Both the position numbers and the translations under genes were made by a program. The notes below the pieces were generated by a model. It saw nothing but the letters and a program-made list of their open reading frames with translations, had not been told where the DNA came from and made no database searches. Shown here piece after piece: positions 22,778-32,122 of a stretch of 64,000 nt of DNA. Source of the stretch: Arthrobacter sulfonylureivorans. GTDB lineage: Bacteria; Actinomycetota; Actinomycetes; Actinomycetales; Micrococcaceae. The stretch is taken from contig RJAE01000006.1 in NCBI GenBank assembly GCA_004000035.1, forward strand, positions 181,989 through 245,988, given 5' to 3'. Positions within the stretch are counted from its first letter, which is position 1; each line of letters starts with the position of its first letter.

Positions 22778-23965
22778 CTAATACGGGGGATTGAACCGAA
22801 GCACGTCGTCTAGCGCAAGAGTCCCAGTCGGTTCATCGTCTTCTTCTAAAAGGTAAAGGCGTTGGATCGCAATGACGATGGAGTCAGCCAGGATTTGGCG
22901 GTAGATCGGATCGGCAAGCCGGGGAGAATCGAGCGGGCTGCTCAAATAACCGATGTCCAGCTGCACAGATGGCGTGCTGGGAAGGCGCAGTATGTCCCAG
23001 CTGCGGCCGTGGAGACCCAGGGAGGTGGACCCGGTTCGGGCGACGATCTCCTTCAGGATCAATTCCGCGGCACGATGCCCGATAGGAGAGCGTACCTCGC
23101 CAGACTCAGGGCGGCCCCAGAAAAAGGCGCTGACGCCATTAGCCGCTGGCTGCGGCAACCAATCGCAATGGATGGCAATGCTCAGGCTCGGTGACGTCGA
23201 CTTGATCAGATCAGCGCGGACATCACTTCCACCCACGGGCTGTTTCTCGATGATCTCTACACTCGCACCAAGTTCTGTGAGGATCTTCCCTACACGGTTG
23301 GACACGTCGCCGGCGACGAGTTTCTCCGTGATTGGCTCACCCGAGGAAATGTCGACGGCTTCTGCTTGTGCGTCCACGTCAGACCCGGGCGCAATGGCGA
23401 TGGTGCGACCGCGCAAGGTTGCAGATGCTTGGCTGAGCCGTTCGTAGTCACGTAGGGAAAACGCTTGGCTCGGACTGATAGTCCGGTTGATGCGCTCCAT
23501 CGATGAAATCAATTGTCCGTCCGTGACCCCGGACCCTTCGAGGCCAAGGTTCAGTTGCAGTTCACGGACGGCCAGGTGGGTTCGTTGCCCGTACTCGCCA
23601 TCAATGTGGCCGTAGTAAAATCCGAGAAATGAAAGCTGGCGTTGCAATTCCGTGACGTCGTCGCCTCGAAGCACCGGACTTTCCGGACTGTAAGCAAGCT
23701 GGCGGGCGCCCAGTTTGAACTGGGCCTCGGCCAAAGCTCTTTCGGTCTCGGGGCCCGCGATACCGTCGACCATCAAACCCCGCTGCTGCTGAAAAGTGCG
23801 GACAGCAGCATCCACGTGGTCATCAAACACCATCGGGTTGTTTACCTGGTCCGGGGCAAGATACGCCATAGAAACGCCAGCGCGTAGCAGCCCTTCACGG
23901 AGGGCTACTACGCGCCGACTGATGTCTGAACGGCGCAGACTCTGGTCTGCCGCGTCGTTTTCCAT
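22778..23965 (-). CDS. cwlM: CwlM-like degenerate N-acetylmuramoyl-L-alanine amidase
   Basis: 395 residues from ATG 23965, 4 bases after the trxA stop. Two peptidoglycan-binding (PG_binding_1) domains span about residues 12-84 and 98-160, and an Amidase_3 fold about 186-375. There is no signal peptide. Catalytic residues are damaged: the first zinc His of the usual PGHGG is Ser195 (APGSD), and the catalytic Glu near the end is Asp337 (VQLDIGY), while His266 is kept. In Mycobacterium the gene at this trxB-trxC-cwlM position makes a cytoplasmic regulator that activates MurA when phosphorylated by PknB. A regulatory role is likely here. Confidence 0.88.
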   Translation of the reverse strand: MENDAADQSLRRSDISRRVVALREGLLRAGVSMAYLAPDQVNNPMVFDDHVDAAVRTFQQQRGLMVDGIAGPETERALAEAQFKLGARQLAYSPESPVLRGDDVTELQRQLSFLGFYYGHIDGEYGQRTHLAVRELQLNLGLEGSGVTDGQLISSMERINRTISPSQAFSLRDYERLSQASATLRGRTIAIAPGSDVDAQAEAVDISSGEPITEKLVAGDVSNRVGKILTELGASVEIIEKQPVGGSDVRADLIKSTSPSLSIAIHCDWLPQPAANGVSAFFWGRPESGEVRSPIGHRAAELILKEIVARTGSTSLGLHGRSWDILRLPSTPSVQLDIGYLSSPLDSPRLADPIYRQILADSIVIAIQRLYLLEEDDEPTGTLALDDVLRFNPPY

Positions 23966-23969
23966 CTTG

Positions 23970-24296
23970 TTAGTTGAGGAACTCAGCGAATTCCTGCTCG
24001 ATGACCTGCTTCGGCTTTGCTCCGATAGAAGTCGCAGCCACCGCTCCGTCCTTGAAGACGTAGACGGCGGGGATGGACGTGATGCCGTACTGCGCTGCGG
24101 TAGCGGGATTGTCGTCAACGTTGAGCTTGACTACGTCAACCTTGCCGGAGTGCTCAGCAGCGATGTCATCGAGGATCGGCGAGAGCATGCGGCAAGGGCC
24201 GCACCACTCCGCCCAGAAGTCAACAATCACGGGCTTGGTGGACTTCAGGACATCCGCTTCGAAAGTAGCGTCGGTGACATCTTTTGCGTTGCTCAT
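23970..24296 (-). CDS. trxA: Thioredoxin
   Basis: 108 residues with the active site WCGPC at residues 31-35 in [16 protein letters not shown], the cis-Pro region [14 protein letters not shown], and the full thioredoxin fold length. It reduces protein disulfides in the cytoplasm using electrons from the adjacent TrxB. It lies between trxB (26 bases) and cwlM (4 bases), forming one operon. Confidence 0.97.
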   Translation of the reverse strand: MSNAKDVTDATFEADVLKSTKPVIVDFWAEWCGPCRMLSPILDDIAAEHSGKVDVVKLNVDDNPATAAQYGITSIPAVYVFKDGAVAATSIGAKPKQVIEQEFAEFLN

Positions 24297-24322
24297 GCTG
24301 TTCTCTCTTTCTCGAACCGGTT

Positions 24323-25306
24323 TCAGACGGTCGCGGGCTCGGCGATGCCGGCCTGGCTGCTAGCGACGTCGGCTAGGTAATGTTCCACATCGATGGCGGC
24401 GGCGCAGCCGCTGCCCGAGGCGGTGATTGCTTGGCGGTAGGTCGGGTCGATGACGTCGCCGGCCGCGAAAACTCCGGGCAGCGAAGTCTTGGAGGAGCGG
24501 CCCTGAACCGCAATGGTGCCCTCGGGCGTCAGTTCCAACTGGTCCTGGACGAGGGAGACCCGGGGATCATTGCCAATGGCGACAAAAACGCCGGTCACTG
24601 GCAGCACCGACTCAGACCCATCGACCGTGTTCTTCAGCTTCAGCGCGGAGACCTTGTTGTCGCCTTCCAGGCCGACTACTTCCGAGTTCCAGACGAACTT
24701 AATCTTCTCGTGCGCCAAGGCGCGTTCCTGCATGATTTTGGAGGCACGCAGGGTGTCGCGGCGGTGGACAACCGTGACAGAGTCCGCGAACTTGGTGAGG
24801 AAAAGAGCTTCCTCCATGGCGGAGTCGCCTCCGCCAATCACTGCGATGTCCTGGCCCTTGAAGAAGAAACCGTCGCAGGTTGCGCACCAGCTGACGCCGT
24901 GTCCGGCGAGGCGCTTTTCATCGGGAAGTCCGAGTTCACGGTATGCAGAGCCGGTGGAAATAATCACCGAATGCGCCAGGAAGGTTTCGCCCGAACCGAT
25001 GGTGACCTTCTTGACGTCGCCTTCCAGCTCAAGGCCTGTGACATCTTCGAACAGGATCTCGGTCCCGAACCGCTCGGCCTGCTTTTGGAAGTTCTCCATC
25101 AGCTCCGGACCCAGAATTCCACCGGGGAAACCAGGGTAATTTTCAACGTCGGTGGTGTTCATCAGCTCGCCGCCTGCCTCAACAGAGCTGGCGATGAGCA
25201 GTGGTTTGAGATTGGCTCGCGCAGTGTAAACAGCTGCCGTGTAGCCGGCCGGACCGGACCCAACGATGATGACGTCGCGGACGGACGGTGTGGTTTCTGT
25301 GCTCAC
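24323..25306 (-). CDS. trxB: Thioredoxin-disulfide reductase
   Basis: 327 residues. The FAD-binding [16 protein letters not shown] is near residue 17, the redox pair CATC at 141-144, and the NADPH-binding [14 protein letters not shown] follows. [27 protein letters not shown] ends the FAD domain. It reduces thioredoxin with NADPH. It is the first gene of trxB-trxA-cwlM, with 138 bases to the pseudokinase-like gene. Confidence 0.97.
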   Translation of the reverse strand: MSTETTPSVRDVIIVGSGPAGYTAAVYTARANLKPLLIASSVEAGGELMNTTDVENYPGFPGGILGPELMENFQKQAERFGTEILFEDVTGLELEGDVKKVTIGSGETFLAHSVIISTGSAYRELGLPDEKRLAGHGVSWCATCDGFFFKGQDIAVIGGGDSAMEEALFLTKFADSVTVVHRRDTLRASKIMQERALAHEKIKFVWNSEVVGLEGDNKVSALKLKNTVDGSESVLPVTGVFVAIGNDPRVSLVQDQLELTPEGTIAVQGRSSKTSLPGVFAAGDVIDPTYRQAITASGSGCAAAIDVEHYLADVASSQAGIAEPATV

Positions 25307-25444
25307 TGCCTGCGAACCTCTTCCTCTGGTATTGGTGTGAACGAAGCCCGGCCGCCTTGAGCGGGCAACAGGGCCAACACTTCTCTCAACGGCGCGTGGT
25401 GCCGGCTTATTCCGTGCACGCGCGGCACGGCCCGCCCTCTGCGG

Positions 25445-26965
25445 CTAGGAGACCTCGATCTCTGCCATGCGGATGCCGTAAGGCGGACCGCCCATGGGGT
25501 TGGAGAGCTTCGGCAACTGCGTGAAGTTGATCAGGACGTACTGGGCCTTGGGCGCAGCGCCATCCTGTTCGGGCACCGGAATGGTGGTCTTCTGCGCGGT
25601 GAAGCTACCCTGGGCAACCTGGTTGGCGCCGTCCAAGGTCGGCTCGTCATTCAGGAGCACGGAGAAGTTCCCGCCGGTACCGCTTAGTTGTGTCAGCACC
25701 ACGGAACTGATGCTCGACGGTTCCTCAAGCTCGACGACCAGCGCCATGTTTTTGGCGTAGCCACCGAACTTGTCCGACACGTACTGGAAGCTGCCCCAGT
25801 AGGTGGCGGGGTTGCCGTCGACGGCTTCGGACAGCTTGCCGTCGTTCTCCGCGTCTAGTTCCTGCATGTCCGGGACCTGGCGGGTGAGATCGGCGATGAC
25901 CGGCTCGACAACTTCAGCGGCCGGGGCTGATTCTTCTTCCTCACCGGTTTCCGCCGGAGTGGAAGCGGCGCCGGTTTCATTTCCGGTCTCCGACCCATTG
26001 GCGATCGGGCCGCCGCGGAAGAGATTCAACTGGCTGACCGCCACGACGATGGCGATCACCAACAACACGGCCAGTAATCCGCCCACCAGCAACCTGGACG
26101 ACCTCGGGCTGTTGCGTTCCTCGTCGTCGTACTCGTCGTATTCGTAGTCGTCAGCCTGGGGCTCGTTGCTCGTGCGGGCGGCCGCCGGGAACATGGCGGC
26201 GGATCGGACCTCGGCCTGATCGCCGTCGTCCTCCGGCCACAAGCTGACCCGGGGCTTCTCGGCGGGCGGCTGGGCGGCTGCCGGCCGGGAGGCCGGAGCC
26301 TGTCGCGAGACAGGTGCCGTCGCCGGGCTGGGGGTCGCAGGTGCGGGCGGCGCAGACGGTGGCGGGGGCACGTGTGCACCGGCAGAGGCAGCCGCAGCGG
26401 CGGCTCCGGCAGCGGATCCGGCGCCAGAGGCCGCGCCTTCCGGCTGACGGCCGAAGCGGGCTTTGGTGTTTCCTTCCGGCGCGTTCTTGCCCAGCTTGGG
26501 CAGGTCGAGCTTGTTCAGCCGGTCGCGAAGACTCTGCCGAGGCTCTTCCTCGTATTCCTCATACTCGTCCTCGTACGGTTCCGGTTCGGTGGAGCGCACC
26601 TGGCCGAAGATTTCGGAACCGAGGGTGTCGGTGAAGAAGGGCTCCACATACGGACCATCCCGCTGAATGACCAAGTCCAGCAGGTCAGCGGCCTGTGCCT
26701 CGTTGGTGACCAGATAGGTGACCCCATCGGCGTTGCCCAGGTCCAGTATCTGGACGTTGCTGGCCCGCTCGCCGGTGGCGATTTCGCGGGCGCTCATGGC
26801 TACCTGGCTGGCATTTTCCGGTGCTGACACCAGGATGCTGACGGGCCGGTTGAGCACCTGGTCCACACCGTCGAGGACCAGATCGTGTTCGGCGGAGGCA
26901 AGCACTTGGGCTGTGACCTTGTAACGGCCACCAAGCAGCATGCCCACATCAACTGGCTGCGGCAC
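25445..26965 (-). CDS. Membrane protein with a pseudokinase N-lobe remnant and discoidin-like extracellular domain
   Basis: 506 residues, GTG start 26965 with GGAGGA four bases upstream. Residues about 10-100 (GGRYKVTAQVLASAEHDLVL, then LNRPVSILV) resemble the N-lobe of a PknB-type kinase, but lack the glycine loop and the catalytic lobe. An acidic and then Ala/Pro-rich linker (125-285) leads to one transmembrane segment (291-310). The outer C-terminal domain (about 345-506) ends like F5/8-type carbohydrate-binding folds (SSISSVVLTQLSGTGGNFSV). In mycobacteria a pseudokinase and an extracellular domain are fused to MurJ; here they are a separate gene 89 bases after murJ. It may recruit FHA-type regulators to MurJ. 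Confidence 0.7.
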   Translation of the reverse strand: MPQPVDVGMLLGGRYKVTAQVLASAEHDLVLDGVDQVLNRPVSILVSAPENASQVAMSAREIATGERASNVQILDLGNADGVTYLVTNEAQAADLLDLVIQRDGPYVEPFFTDTLGSEIFGQVRSTEPEPYEDEYEEYEEEPRQSLRDRLNKLDLPKLGKNAPEGNTKARFGRQPEGAASGAGSAAGAAAAAASAGAHVPPPPSAPPAPATPSPATAPVSRQAPASRPAAAQPPAEKPRVSLWPEDDGDQAEVRSAAMFPAAARTSNEPQADDYEYDEYDDEERNSPRSSRLLVGGLLAVLLVIAIVVAVSQLNLFRGGPIANGSETGNETGAASTPAETGEEEESAPAAEVVEPVIADLTRQVPDMQELDAENDGKLSEAVDGNPATYWGSFQYVSDKFGGYAKNMALVVELEEPSSISSVVLTQLSGTGGNFSVLLNDEPTLDGANQVAQGSFTAQKTTIPVPEQDGAAPKAQYVLINFTQLPKLSNPMGGPPYGIRMAEIEVS

Positions 26966-27054
26966 TAGTTCCTCCCGGCTGTCCTGGACTGGCGCCCCTG
27001 ACTAGATAATTTGATTTCCATGCTAGCCGGTGCCGGAGCCGATTCCCGTTTCCG

Positions 27055-28749
27055 TCAGGCGCGTCCGGGCAACCGATTCATGATCGGCGTCAGGAAATCC
27101 TGCAGCTCCTGGACGCGCAGGGCACGCAGCAGCAGCAGGTAAACCACGGCCATCACCAGTCCGACGACGGCGATGGTCACCATCGCGGTGACGATGGACT
27201 GCCAAGCGAATCCGCCAGGAGCGTAACCCCCGAACAGCCACAGCACTGCCGCGCCCACCAGGCCGGAGCCCAAGGCCGCGTAGCCGAGGCGAATGTAGGT
27301 GTCTACGACGCGTCCCGCGCCGTAGTCTCCGAGCCGTCGCCGGGCGAAGTGATGCGCCAGCACGGCCGAGACCACGTGGAACACCGCGAACAGCAGGGCC
27401 AGCGCGTAGACCACCATTGTGGGGTCGACCAGCCAGGCGATCAGCACGGCCAGCAGTACGGAGGCACCGGAACAGATAGCCTGCATGATCAGCGGCGTCT
27501 TGGCATCTTCCTCCGCGTAGAACACGCGTCCCAGGAAGAAGTAGATGCTCATGAACGGCATGCCGGCCGCCACAATGGCCAGGACCTGGCCCATCGACGC
27601 CGCGGAGGCCGCCGCGGTGGGGCCGGATCCCGCAAACAGCCGGGCCAGCGGGCCGGCCAGCACCACTACAGCGGCAGAACCAAAGACGGAGGCGATGCCG
27701 ATGGTGCGCAGGCCAGAGCTCACGGTGTTGCGGACGTCGTCAACGGCGCCGGCCGATTGTTGGTGGGACAGCCTGTTGAACAGCACTGTGGCTACCGAGA
27801 GAACGAAGACCGAATGGGGCAGCATGGCGATCAGCTGGGCCGTGTTCAGCGCATACTCGCCGGGGACCGATGCACCGGATCCGGCCAGCTCAGCACGGGC
27901 AGCGGTGGCACTGGAAGCGATGGACCCATAGAAGAGGTAGGCGGTGTTGGCGATGACCATGGTGGCCAGGCTCCACAGCGCCACTTTTCCGGTGGCCGCG
28001 AAGCCCATACCGCGCCAGCCGAGCTTGAGCTTCAGGCCCAGCCCCAGCCGCCCCAGCGGCCACAGCAGAAGGAGGGCCTGCAGCACGATGCCCAGCGTGG
28101 TGCCGCCGGCCAGTACCGCGGTCTGTGCGCCGGTCCAGAGTTCCGGATCGCCCCTGCCTGGCAGGTAGCGGCCGTACAGCGCGATGTAGAGTCCCAGTGT
28201 GCCGATGGCCACCACGTTGTTCAGGGCAGGAGCCCACATATACCAGCCGAAACGCCCGTGGGCGTTGAGCACCTGGCCCACCACTGCATACAGACCGTAG
28301 AAGAAAATCTGCGGCAGGCACCAGATGGCGAAAACGGTGCCAAGCTCCAGCATGACCGGTGTCCAGTCCCGGGTCAGGACGGAAATGATCGGTCCGGCAA
28401 GGAGCGTCGCCAGCAGCGCAATCCCGGCCAGCACCAGCAGCGTCAGGCTGAGCAGGCGGCTGACAAAGTCGGCGCCGCCGTCGCTCTTCCGGCTGGCTTT
28501 GATGATCTGCGGAACCAGCACCACATTGAACACCCCGCCCGCCAGCAGCAGGTAGATGATGTTCGGGATGGTGTTGGCCTTCTCGAAGATGTCGCCCATC
28601 GTCGTGTTGGCACCGATGGCGACGGCGAGCAGGGCGGTCCGGACGAAGCCCAGGACCCGGGACACCATGGTTCCGGCCGCCATGATGGCACTGGACTTGG
28701 CCGTGCTGTGCTGCACGGGGTTTTCGGCGGGGATCTTGGTCTCGGACAT
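27055..28749 (-). CDS. murJ: Lipid II flippase MurJ (MviN)
   Basis: 564 residues with about 14 hydrophobic helices and the MviN start MVSRVLGFVRTALLAVAIG. The segment FEKANTIPNIIYLLLAGGVFNVVLVPQI is diagnostic of the MOP-superfamily flippase. It moves lipid II across the membrane for peptidoglycan synthesis. It lacks the long C-terminal pseudokinase/extracellular fusion of mycobacterial MviN; the next gene appears to supply that part. The start codon is 55 bases after the NUDIX gene. Confidence 0.94.
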   Translation of the reverse strand: MSETKIPAENPVQHSTAKSSAIMAAGTMVSRVLGFVRTALLAVAIGANTTMGDIFEKANTIPNIIYLLLAGGVFNVVLVPQIIKASRKSDGGADFVSRLLSLTLLVLAGIALLATLLAGPIISVLTRDWTPVMLELGTVFAIWCLPQIFFYGLYAVVGQVLNAHGRFGWYMWAPALNNVVAIGTLGLYIALYGRYLPGRGDPELWTGAQTAVLAGGTTLGIVLQALLLLWPLGRLGLGLKLKLGWRGMGFAATGKVALWSLATMVIANTAYLFYGSIASSATAARAELAGSGASVPGEYALNTAQLIAMLPHSVFVLSVATVLFNRLSHQQSAGAVDDVRNTVSSGLRTIGIASVFGSAAVVVLAGPLARLFAGSGPTAAASAASMGQVLAIVAAGMPFMSIYFFLGRVFYAEEDAKTPLIMQAICSGASVLLAVLIAWLVDPTMVVYALALLFAVFHVVSAVLAHHFARRRLGDYGAGRVVDTYIRLGYAALGSGLVGAAVLWLFGGYAPGGFAWQSIVTAMVTIAVVGLVMAVVYLLLLRALRVQELQDFLTPIMNRLPGRA

Positions 28750-28805
28750 CGTCCTCTATGTTCTCACCTGAAAAACGGCCGGAGGGCCGCACCCGGCAGG
28801 CGGCC

Positions 28806-29330
28806 TCAGACGTGGCCGGGCAGGACTTCCCGGGCCAGGTCAACGATCCGGCGCTCGTTCGGGAAGGACAGCTTCCGGCCCAGGTCCGCCAACGGGACCC
28901 ACGCCACATCGACCGCCTCATGGTCCGGGTCATTCTCGATGGTCAGCAGGCCGCCGGTGGCCTCAAGCAGGAAGTGGTGCACGGTCTTGTGGACGCGGTG
29001 CCCGCTGACGGTGAACCAGTAGTCGATGCTGCCGAGCGTGGCCAGCACGCGTCCCTTGATTCCCGTTTCTTCTTCAACTTCGCGGACGGCGGCCTCTTCA
29101 TTGGTTTCCCGGCCCTCCGGGTGGCCCTTGGGCAGGCACCACTCGAGCCGGCCGCCGCGGTTGAAGCGGGCGATGATTGCCACGTTCAGGTCGCTGGTGG
29201 ACGTATCCACCACCACGCCGCCGGCCGAGATTTCCTCCACGGTGGGCAGTGAATGGTGTCCGGGCGCGGCGCTGCCCACTGACGCTGTCAGCGGGGTGCG
29301 CTTCGGGGCGCTCGGAACCGGGTGTGCCAT
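28806..29330 (-). CDS. NUDIX hydrolase
   Basis: 174 residues. The full Nudix box (G x5 E x7 REVEEETGI) starts at GHPEGRETNEEAAV. The preceding EISAGGVVVD and WCLPKG fit MutT-like enzymes that hydrolyse nucleoside diphosphate derivatives, such as oxidised dNTPs or capped RNA. The mycobacterial counterpart beside pcnA is called MutT4. It is divergent from the CCA-adding gene across 102 bases and upstream of murJ. Confidence 0.9.
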   Translation of the reverse strand: MAHPVPSAPKRTPLTASVGSAAPGHHSLPTVEEISAGGVVVDTSTSDLNVAIIARFNRGGRLEWCLPKGHPEGRETNEEAAVREVEEETGIKGRVLATLGSIDYWFTVSGHRVHKTVHHFLLEATGGLLTIENDPDHEAVDVAWVPLADLGRKLSFPNERRIVDLAREVLPGHV

Positions 29331-29432
29331 GCGTCCACTCTAACGATTTTTGTCACGACCCGAGGATGTCGACGCCGAGCCGCCGGGACATTGTTAAACA
29401 TCGTGCCCGGCATCTGGCACGCTTAAGTCACT

Positions 29433-30938
29433 ATGGTTCACCTTTTTGGTTCGCAGTTCCCTTCCGCTTCCGGCTCCAACGCCCCGTCCCTGCCGTTGCC
29501 GGCCGTGGTGATCGAACTGGGAGAGCTTTTCGCGGACGCGGGCCACGAACTCTCGCTGGTCGGCGGACCCGTGCGCGACCTGTTCCTGGGCCGCATCTCC
29601 CCGGACCTTGATTTCACCACCGACGCCGATCCGGACGCCACCATCGCCGTCGTCAAAAAATGGGCGGACACGTTCTGGGAGATCGGCCGCGACTTCGGCA
29701 CCATCGGTCTGCGCAAGGGCCAACACACTATCGAGGTGACCACCTACCGGGCGGAGGCCTACGACCCGGATTCCCGCAAGCCCGTGGTGGCGTTCGGAAC
29801 GTCCTTGGAGGACGACCTGTTCCGCCGCGATTTCACCATGAACGCCATGGCGCTGCGGCTGCCCTCGCTGGAACTGGTGGACCCGTATGGCGGCGTCAAG
29901 GATCTGCACGCGGGCCTGCTGCGCACCCCGGGCGCGCCGTCGTCGTCGTTCTCCGATGATCCCCTGCGAATGATGCGCGCCGCGCGGTTCGCCTCGCAGC
30001 TGGGGGTCACCGTGGCGCCCGAGGTGTCGGCAGCGATGAAGGACATGGCCGGCCGGATCGAGATCATCTCCGCCGAACGCGTCCGTGACGAACTGGTCAA
30101 GCTGGTCAACGGGAAGGACCCGCGGACCGGTGTGGACCTGCTGGTAGACACCGGATTGGCCGACTTTGTGCTGCCGGAAGTTGCCGCGCTGCGGCTGGAG
30201 ATCGATGAGCACCACCGGCACAAGGACGTCTACCAGCACTCGCTCACCGTGCTGGAGCAGGCCTGCAGCCTGGAGACGGACGACGACGGCGCGCTGCCGG
30301 GCCCGGACTTCGTCCTGCGGTTCGCCGCCCTGATGCACGACGTCGGCAAGCCGGCTACCCGCCGCTTCGAACCTTCCGGTGCGGTCAGCTTCCGCCACCA
30401 CGACATGGTGGGCTCCAAACTCACCGCCAAGCGGATGAAGAAGCTGCGCTTCGACAACGACACCATCAAGGCCGTGTCCCGGCTGGTGGAACTGCACATG
30501 CGTTTCTACGGCTATGGAGAGGCCGGCTGGACGGACTCGGCCGTCCGCCGCTACGTCAACGACGCCGGGCCGCTGCTGGAACGCCTGCACCGGCTGACCC
30601 GCTCCGATGTCACCACGCGGAACAAGCGCAAGGCAGAGCAGTTGGCCTTTGCCTATGACGACCTCGAGCAGCGGATCGCCACGTTGCAGGAACAGGAGCA
30701 ACTTGATGCGGTGAGGCCGGACCTGGACGGCGCCCGGATCATGGCGCTGCTGGGCATCAAGCCCGGGCCGTTGGTCGGCCGGGCCTACAGGTTCTTGTTG
30801 GAAGAACGGCTGGAAAACGGACCGGCGGCGTCGGAAGAGGCAGAGGCGAAACTGCTGGCCTGGTGGCGGGAGCAGCCGGAATTCGTCCCGGTGGTCGACC
30901 AAGGCGCGCCAGCGCCGCGCGGAGACCGGGATCAGTGA
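29433..30938 (+). CDS. cca: CCA-adding tRNA nucleotidyltransferase with HD domain
   Basis: 501 residues. The polymerase-beta-like head shows LVGGPVRDLFLGR and the two-aspartate motif DLDFTTDA, then RRDFTMNAMAL and PYGGVKDL with RMMRAARFA. A C-terminal HD phosphohydrolase segment (HKDVYQHSL, LMHDVGKPATR) follows. It completes or repairs tRNA 3' CCA ends, which both tRNAs here need because CCA is not encoded. Position opposite the NUDIX gene and murJ is conserved in Actinobacteria (often annotated pcnA). Confidence 0.93.
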   Translation: MVHLFGSQFPSASGSNAPSLPLPAVVIELGELFADAGHELSLVGGPVRDLFLGRISPDLDFTTDADPDATIAVVKKWADTFWEIGRDFGTIGLRKGQHTIEVTTYRAEAYDPDSRKPVVAFGTSLEDDLFRRDFTMNAMALRLPSLELVDPYGGVKDLHAGLLRTPGAPSSSFSDDPLRMMRAARFASQLGVTVAPEVSAAMKDMAGRIEIISAERVRDELVKLVNGKDPRTGVDLLVDTGLADFVLPEVAALRLEIDEHHRHKDVYQHSLTVLEQACSLETDDDGALPGPDFVLRFAALMHDVGKPATRRFEPSGAVSFRHHDMVGSKLTAKRMKKLRFDNDTIKAVSRLVELHMRFYGYGEAGWTDSAVRRYVNDAGPLLERLHRLTRSDVTTRNKRKAEQLAFAYDDLEQRIATLQEQEQLDAVRPDLDGARIMALLGIKPGPLVGRAYRFLLEERLENGPAASEEAEAKLLAWWREQPEFVPVVDQGAPAPRGDRDQ

Positions 30939-31609
30939 CCGTGACGGGCCCGCACGACTTCCCGGTGCTGTGGCTGATGCGCCATGGCGAAACCGAGTGG
31001 TCGCGGGAGCACCGGTACACCGGGCTGACCGATTTGGAGCTCACGCCGGCCGGCGTCCAACAGGCCCGCGACGCCGCTGCGAAGCTGGCCGGAGTCCGTT
31101 TCCGCACCGTCCTGACGTCTCCCTTAGTCCGGGCGCGGCGGACCGCAGAGCTGGCCGGTTATCCGGGTGCGGAAGTGGTGCCGGAGGCGCACGAGTGGGA
31201 CTACGGGGACTATGAAGGCCTGCAAAGTGCCGTGATCCGGGCCAAAGATCCCTCGTACTTGATCTGGACCCACGGCGTCCTCGGCGGCGAGTCGCTGCAA
31301 CAAGTGGCAGACCGGGCCGACCATGTCATCGCGAAAGTACTGGACGGCGGGGACGGCACGGCATTCAGCAGCGGGACGTCCGGCGGTGCTTCCGCTGGGC
31401 GCCCGCCGGTCCTGGGCATGCCGTCGTCCGAAACGTCCGAACCTCGGCAGGTGCTGCTGGTGGCGCATGGACACTTCCTCCGCGTGCTGGCCGCCCGGTG
31501 GCTCGGGATGGAACCGGTCGAGGGCCGGCATTTTGTCCTGGAGACCGCTTCCGTTTGCCGGTTGGGCTGGGACAAAAAGACCCCAGCGATCGCTGGCTGG
31601 AACCTCTAG
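30935..31609 (+). CDS. Histidine phosphatase family protein
   Basis: 224 residues from GTG 30935, overlapping the CCA gene stop by 4 bases (GTGA); GTG 30941 is an alternative. The catalytic RHG motif is in WLMRHGETEWS near residue 19. SPLVRARRTAEL and the second catalytic histidine in VAHGHFLRVLAARWL complete the phosphoglycerate-mutase-like fold. The substrate is unknown. A Gly/Ser-rich insertion (SSGTSGGASAG) sits before the second His. Confidence 0.9.
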   Translation: MTVTGPHDFPVLWLMRHGETEWSREHRYTGLTDLELTPAGVQQARDAAAKLAGVRFRTVLTSPLVRARRTAELAGYPGAEVVPEAHEWDYGDYEGLQSAVIRAKDPSYLIWTHGVLGGESLQQVADRADHVIAKVLDGGDGTAFSSGTSGGASAGRPPVLGMPSSETSEPRQVLLVAHGHFLRVLAARWLGMEPVEGRHFVLETASVCRLGWDKKTPAIAGWNL

Positions 31610-31930
31610 CTGCCCGGGTGCCACCGCGGGCTGGAGTGGCTCCTGCTGGTGGTCAACAGCCGAGTCGGCACACGGAGAGAGGTGGCGCACCCTCGAGGGT
31701 TCCTGAACCGTCCGTGAAGGGTGGGGCCGAGGTGCGCCGCAGCCCAACCTCGGCGTGTTGCGGCGGACACGCCGGGAAGGAACAAGAATCGCAGATGAGT
31801 TCCGCGAACTCGCTAGGCAGAAGCAGCAGTTATCGGGTACGTTAAAACACGTCCGATTGAACTTTCTCAATCATGAATGTTGAAGCCGGACTGTTTCTAT
31901 TGGCGCTATTAAGAAAGAGAGGTGGGAATC
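31610..31930 (+). other. Non-coding stretch upstream of a small-ORF cassette
   Basis: No supported gene. Two adjacent short stem-loops occur: CCGAGGT with ACCTCGG (31727-31753) and GGCGTGT with ACACGCC (31752-31773). A 42-codon frame (31755-31883, containing RIADEFRELARQKQQLSG) overlaps them but has no ribosome site. Downstream the composition becomes AT-rich (31845-31920), which fits a promoter. It may be the leader of the small ORFs that follow. Confidence 0.4.
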
Positions 31931-32014
31931 GTGATTATGACCAAGACGCCGGGCGGAGTGTTTAACTCCTTCGCCGCGCTCCGACGACCCGCCTCCGCCA
32001 TTTCTGCGCACTAG
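31931..32014 (+). CDS. Small ORF, 27 residues, unknown (possible leader peptide)
   Basis: GTG 31931 with AGAGAGG eight bases upstream, or ATG 31937 giving 25 residues. The translation is TKTPGGVFNSFAALRRPASA followed by ISAH. It is basic with no hydrophobic span. The AT-rich segment just upstream and the good ribosome site favour translation, but no family is recognised. It may be a leader peptide for the frames downstream. Confidence 0.45.
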   Translation: MIMTKTPGGVFNSFAALRRPASAISAH

Positions 32015-32122
32015 AACTTCGCTGGATGGGCCGGTTCATGTCTTGAACCGATTTATGCCTGTCACCGCATTTCTCTAGCTCTCCCGCGCGGAGGCCTCAC
32101 CTTCTGTCTTGAGGACTTCGCT

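Noticed and set aside
29394-30902. 502-codon minus-strand frame antisense to the CCA-adding enzyme
   Set aside because: Covers a gene with clear motifs on the plus strand; low-complexity His/Arg/Gly translation.
31124-31870. 248-codon minus-strand frame across the histidine phosphatase end and the intergenic stretch
   Set aside because: Mostly antisense to the phosphatase, with no ribosome site or domain.
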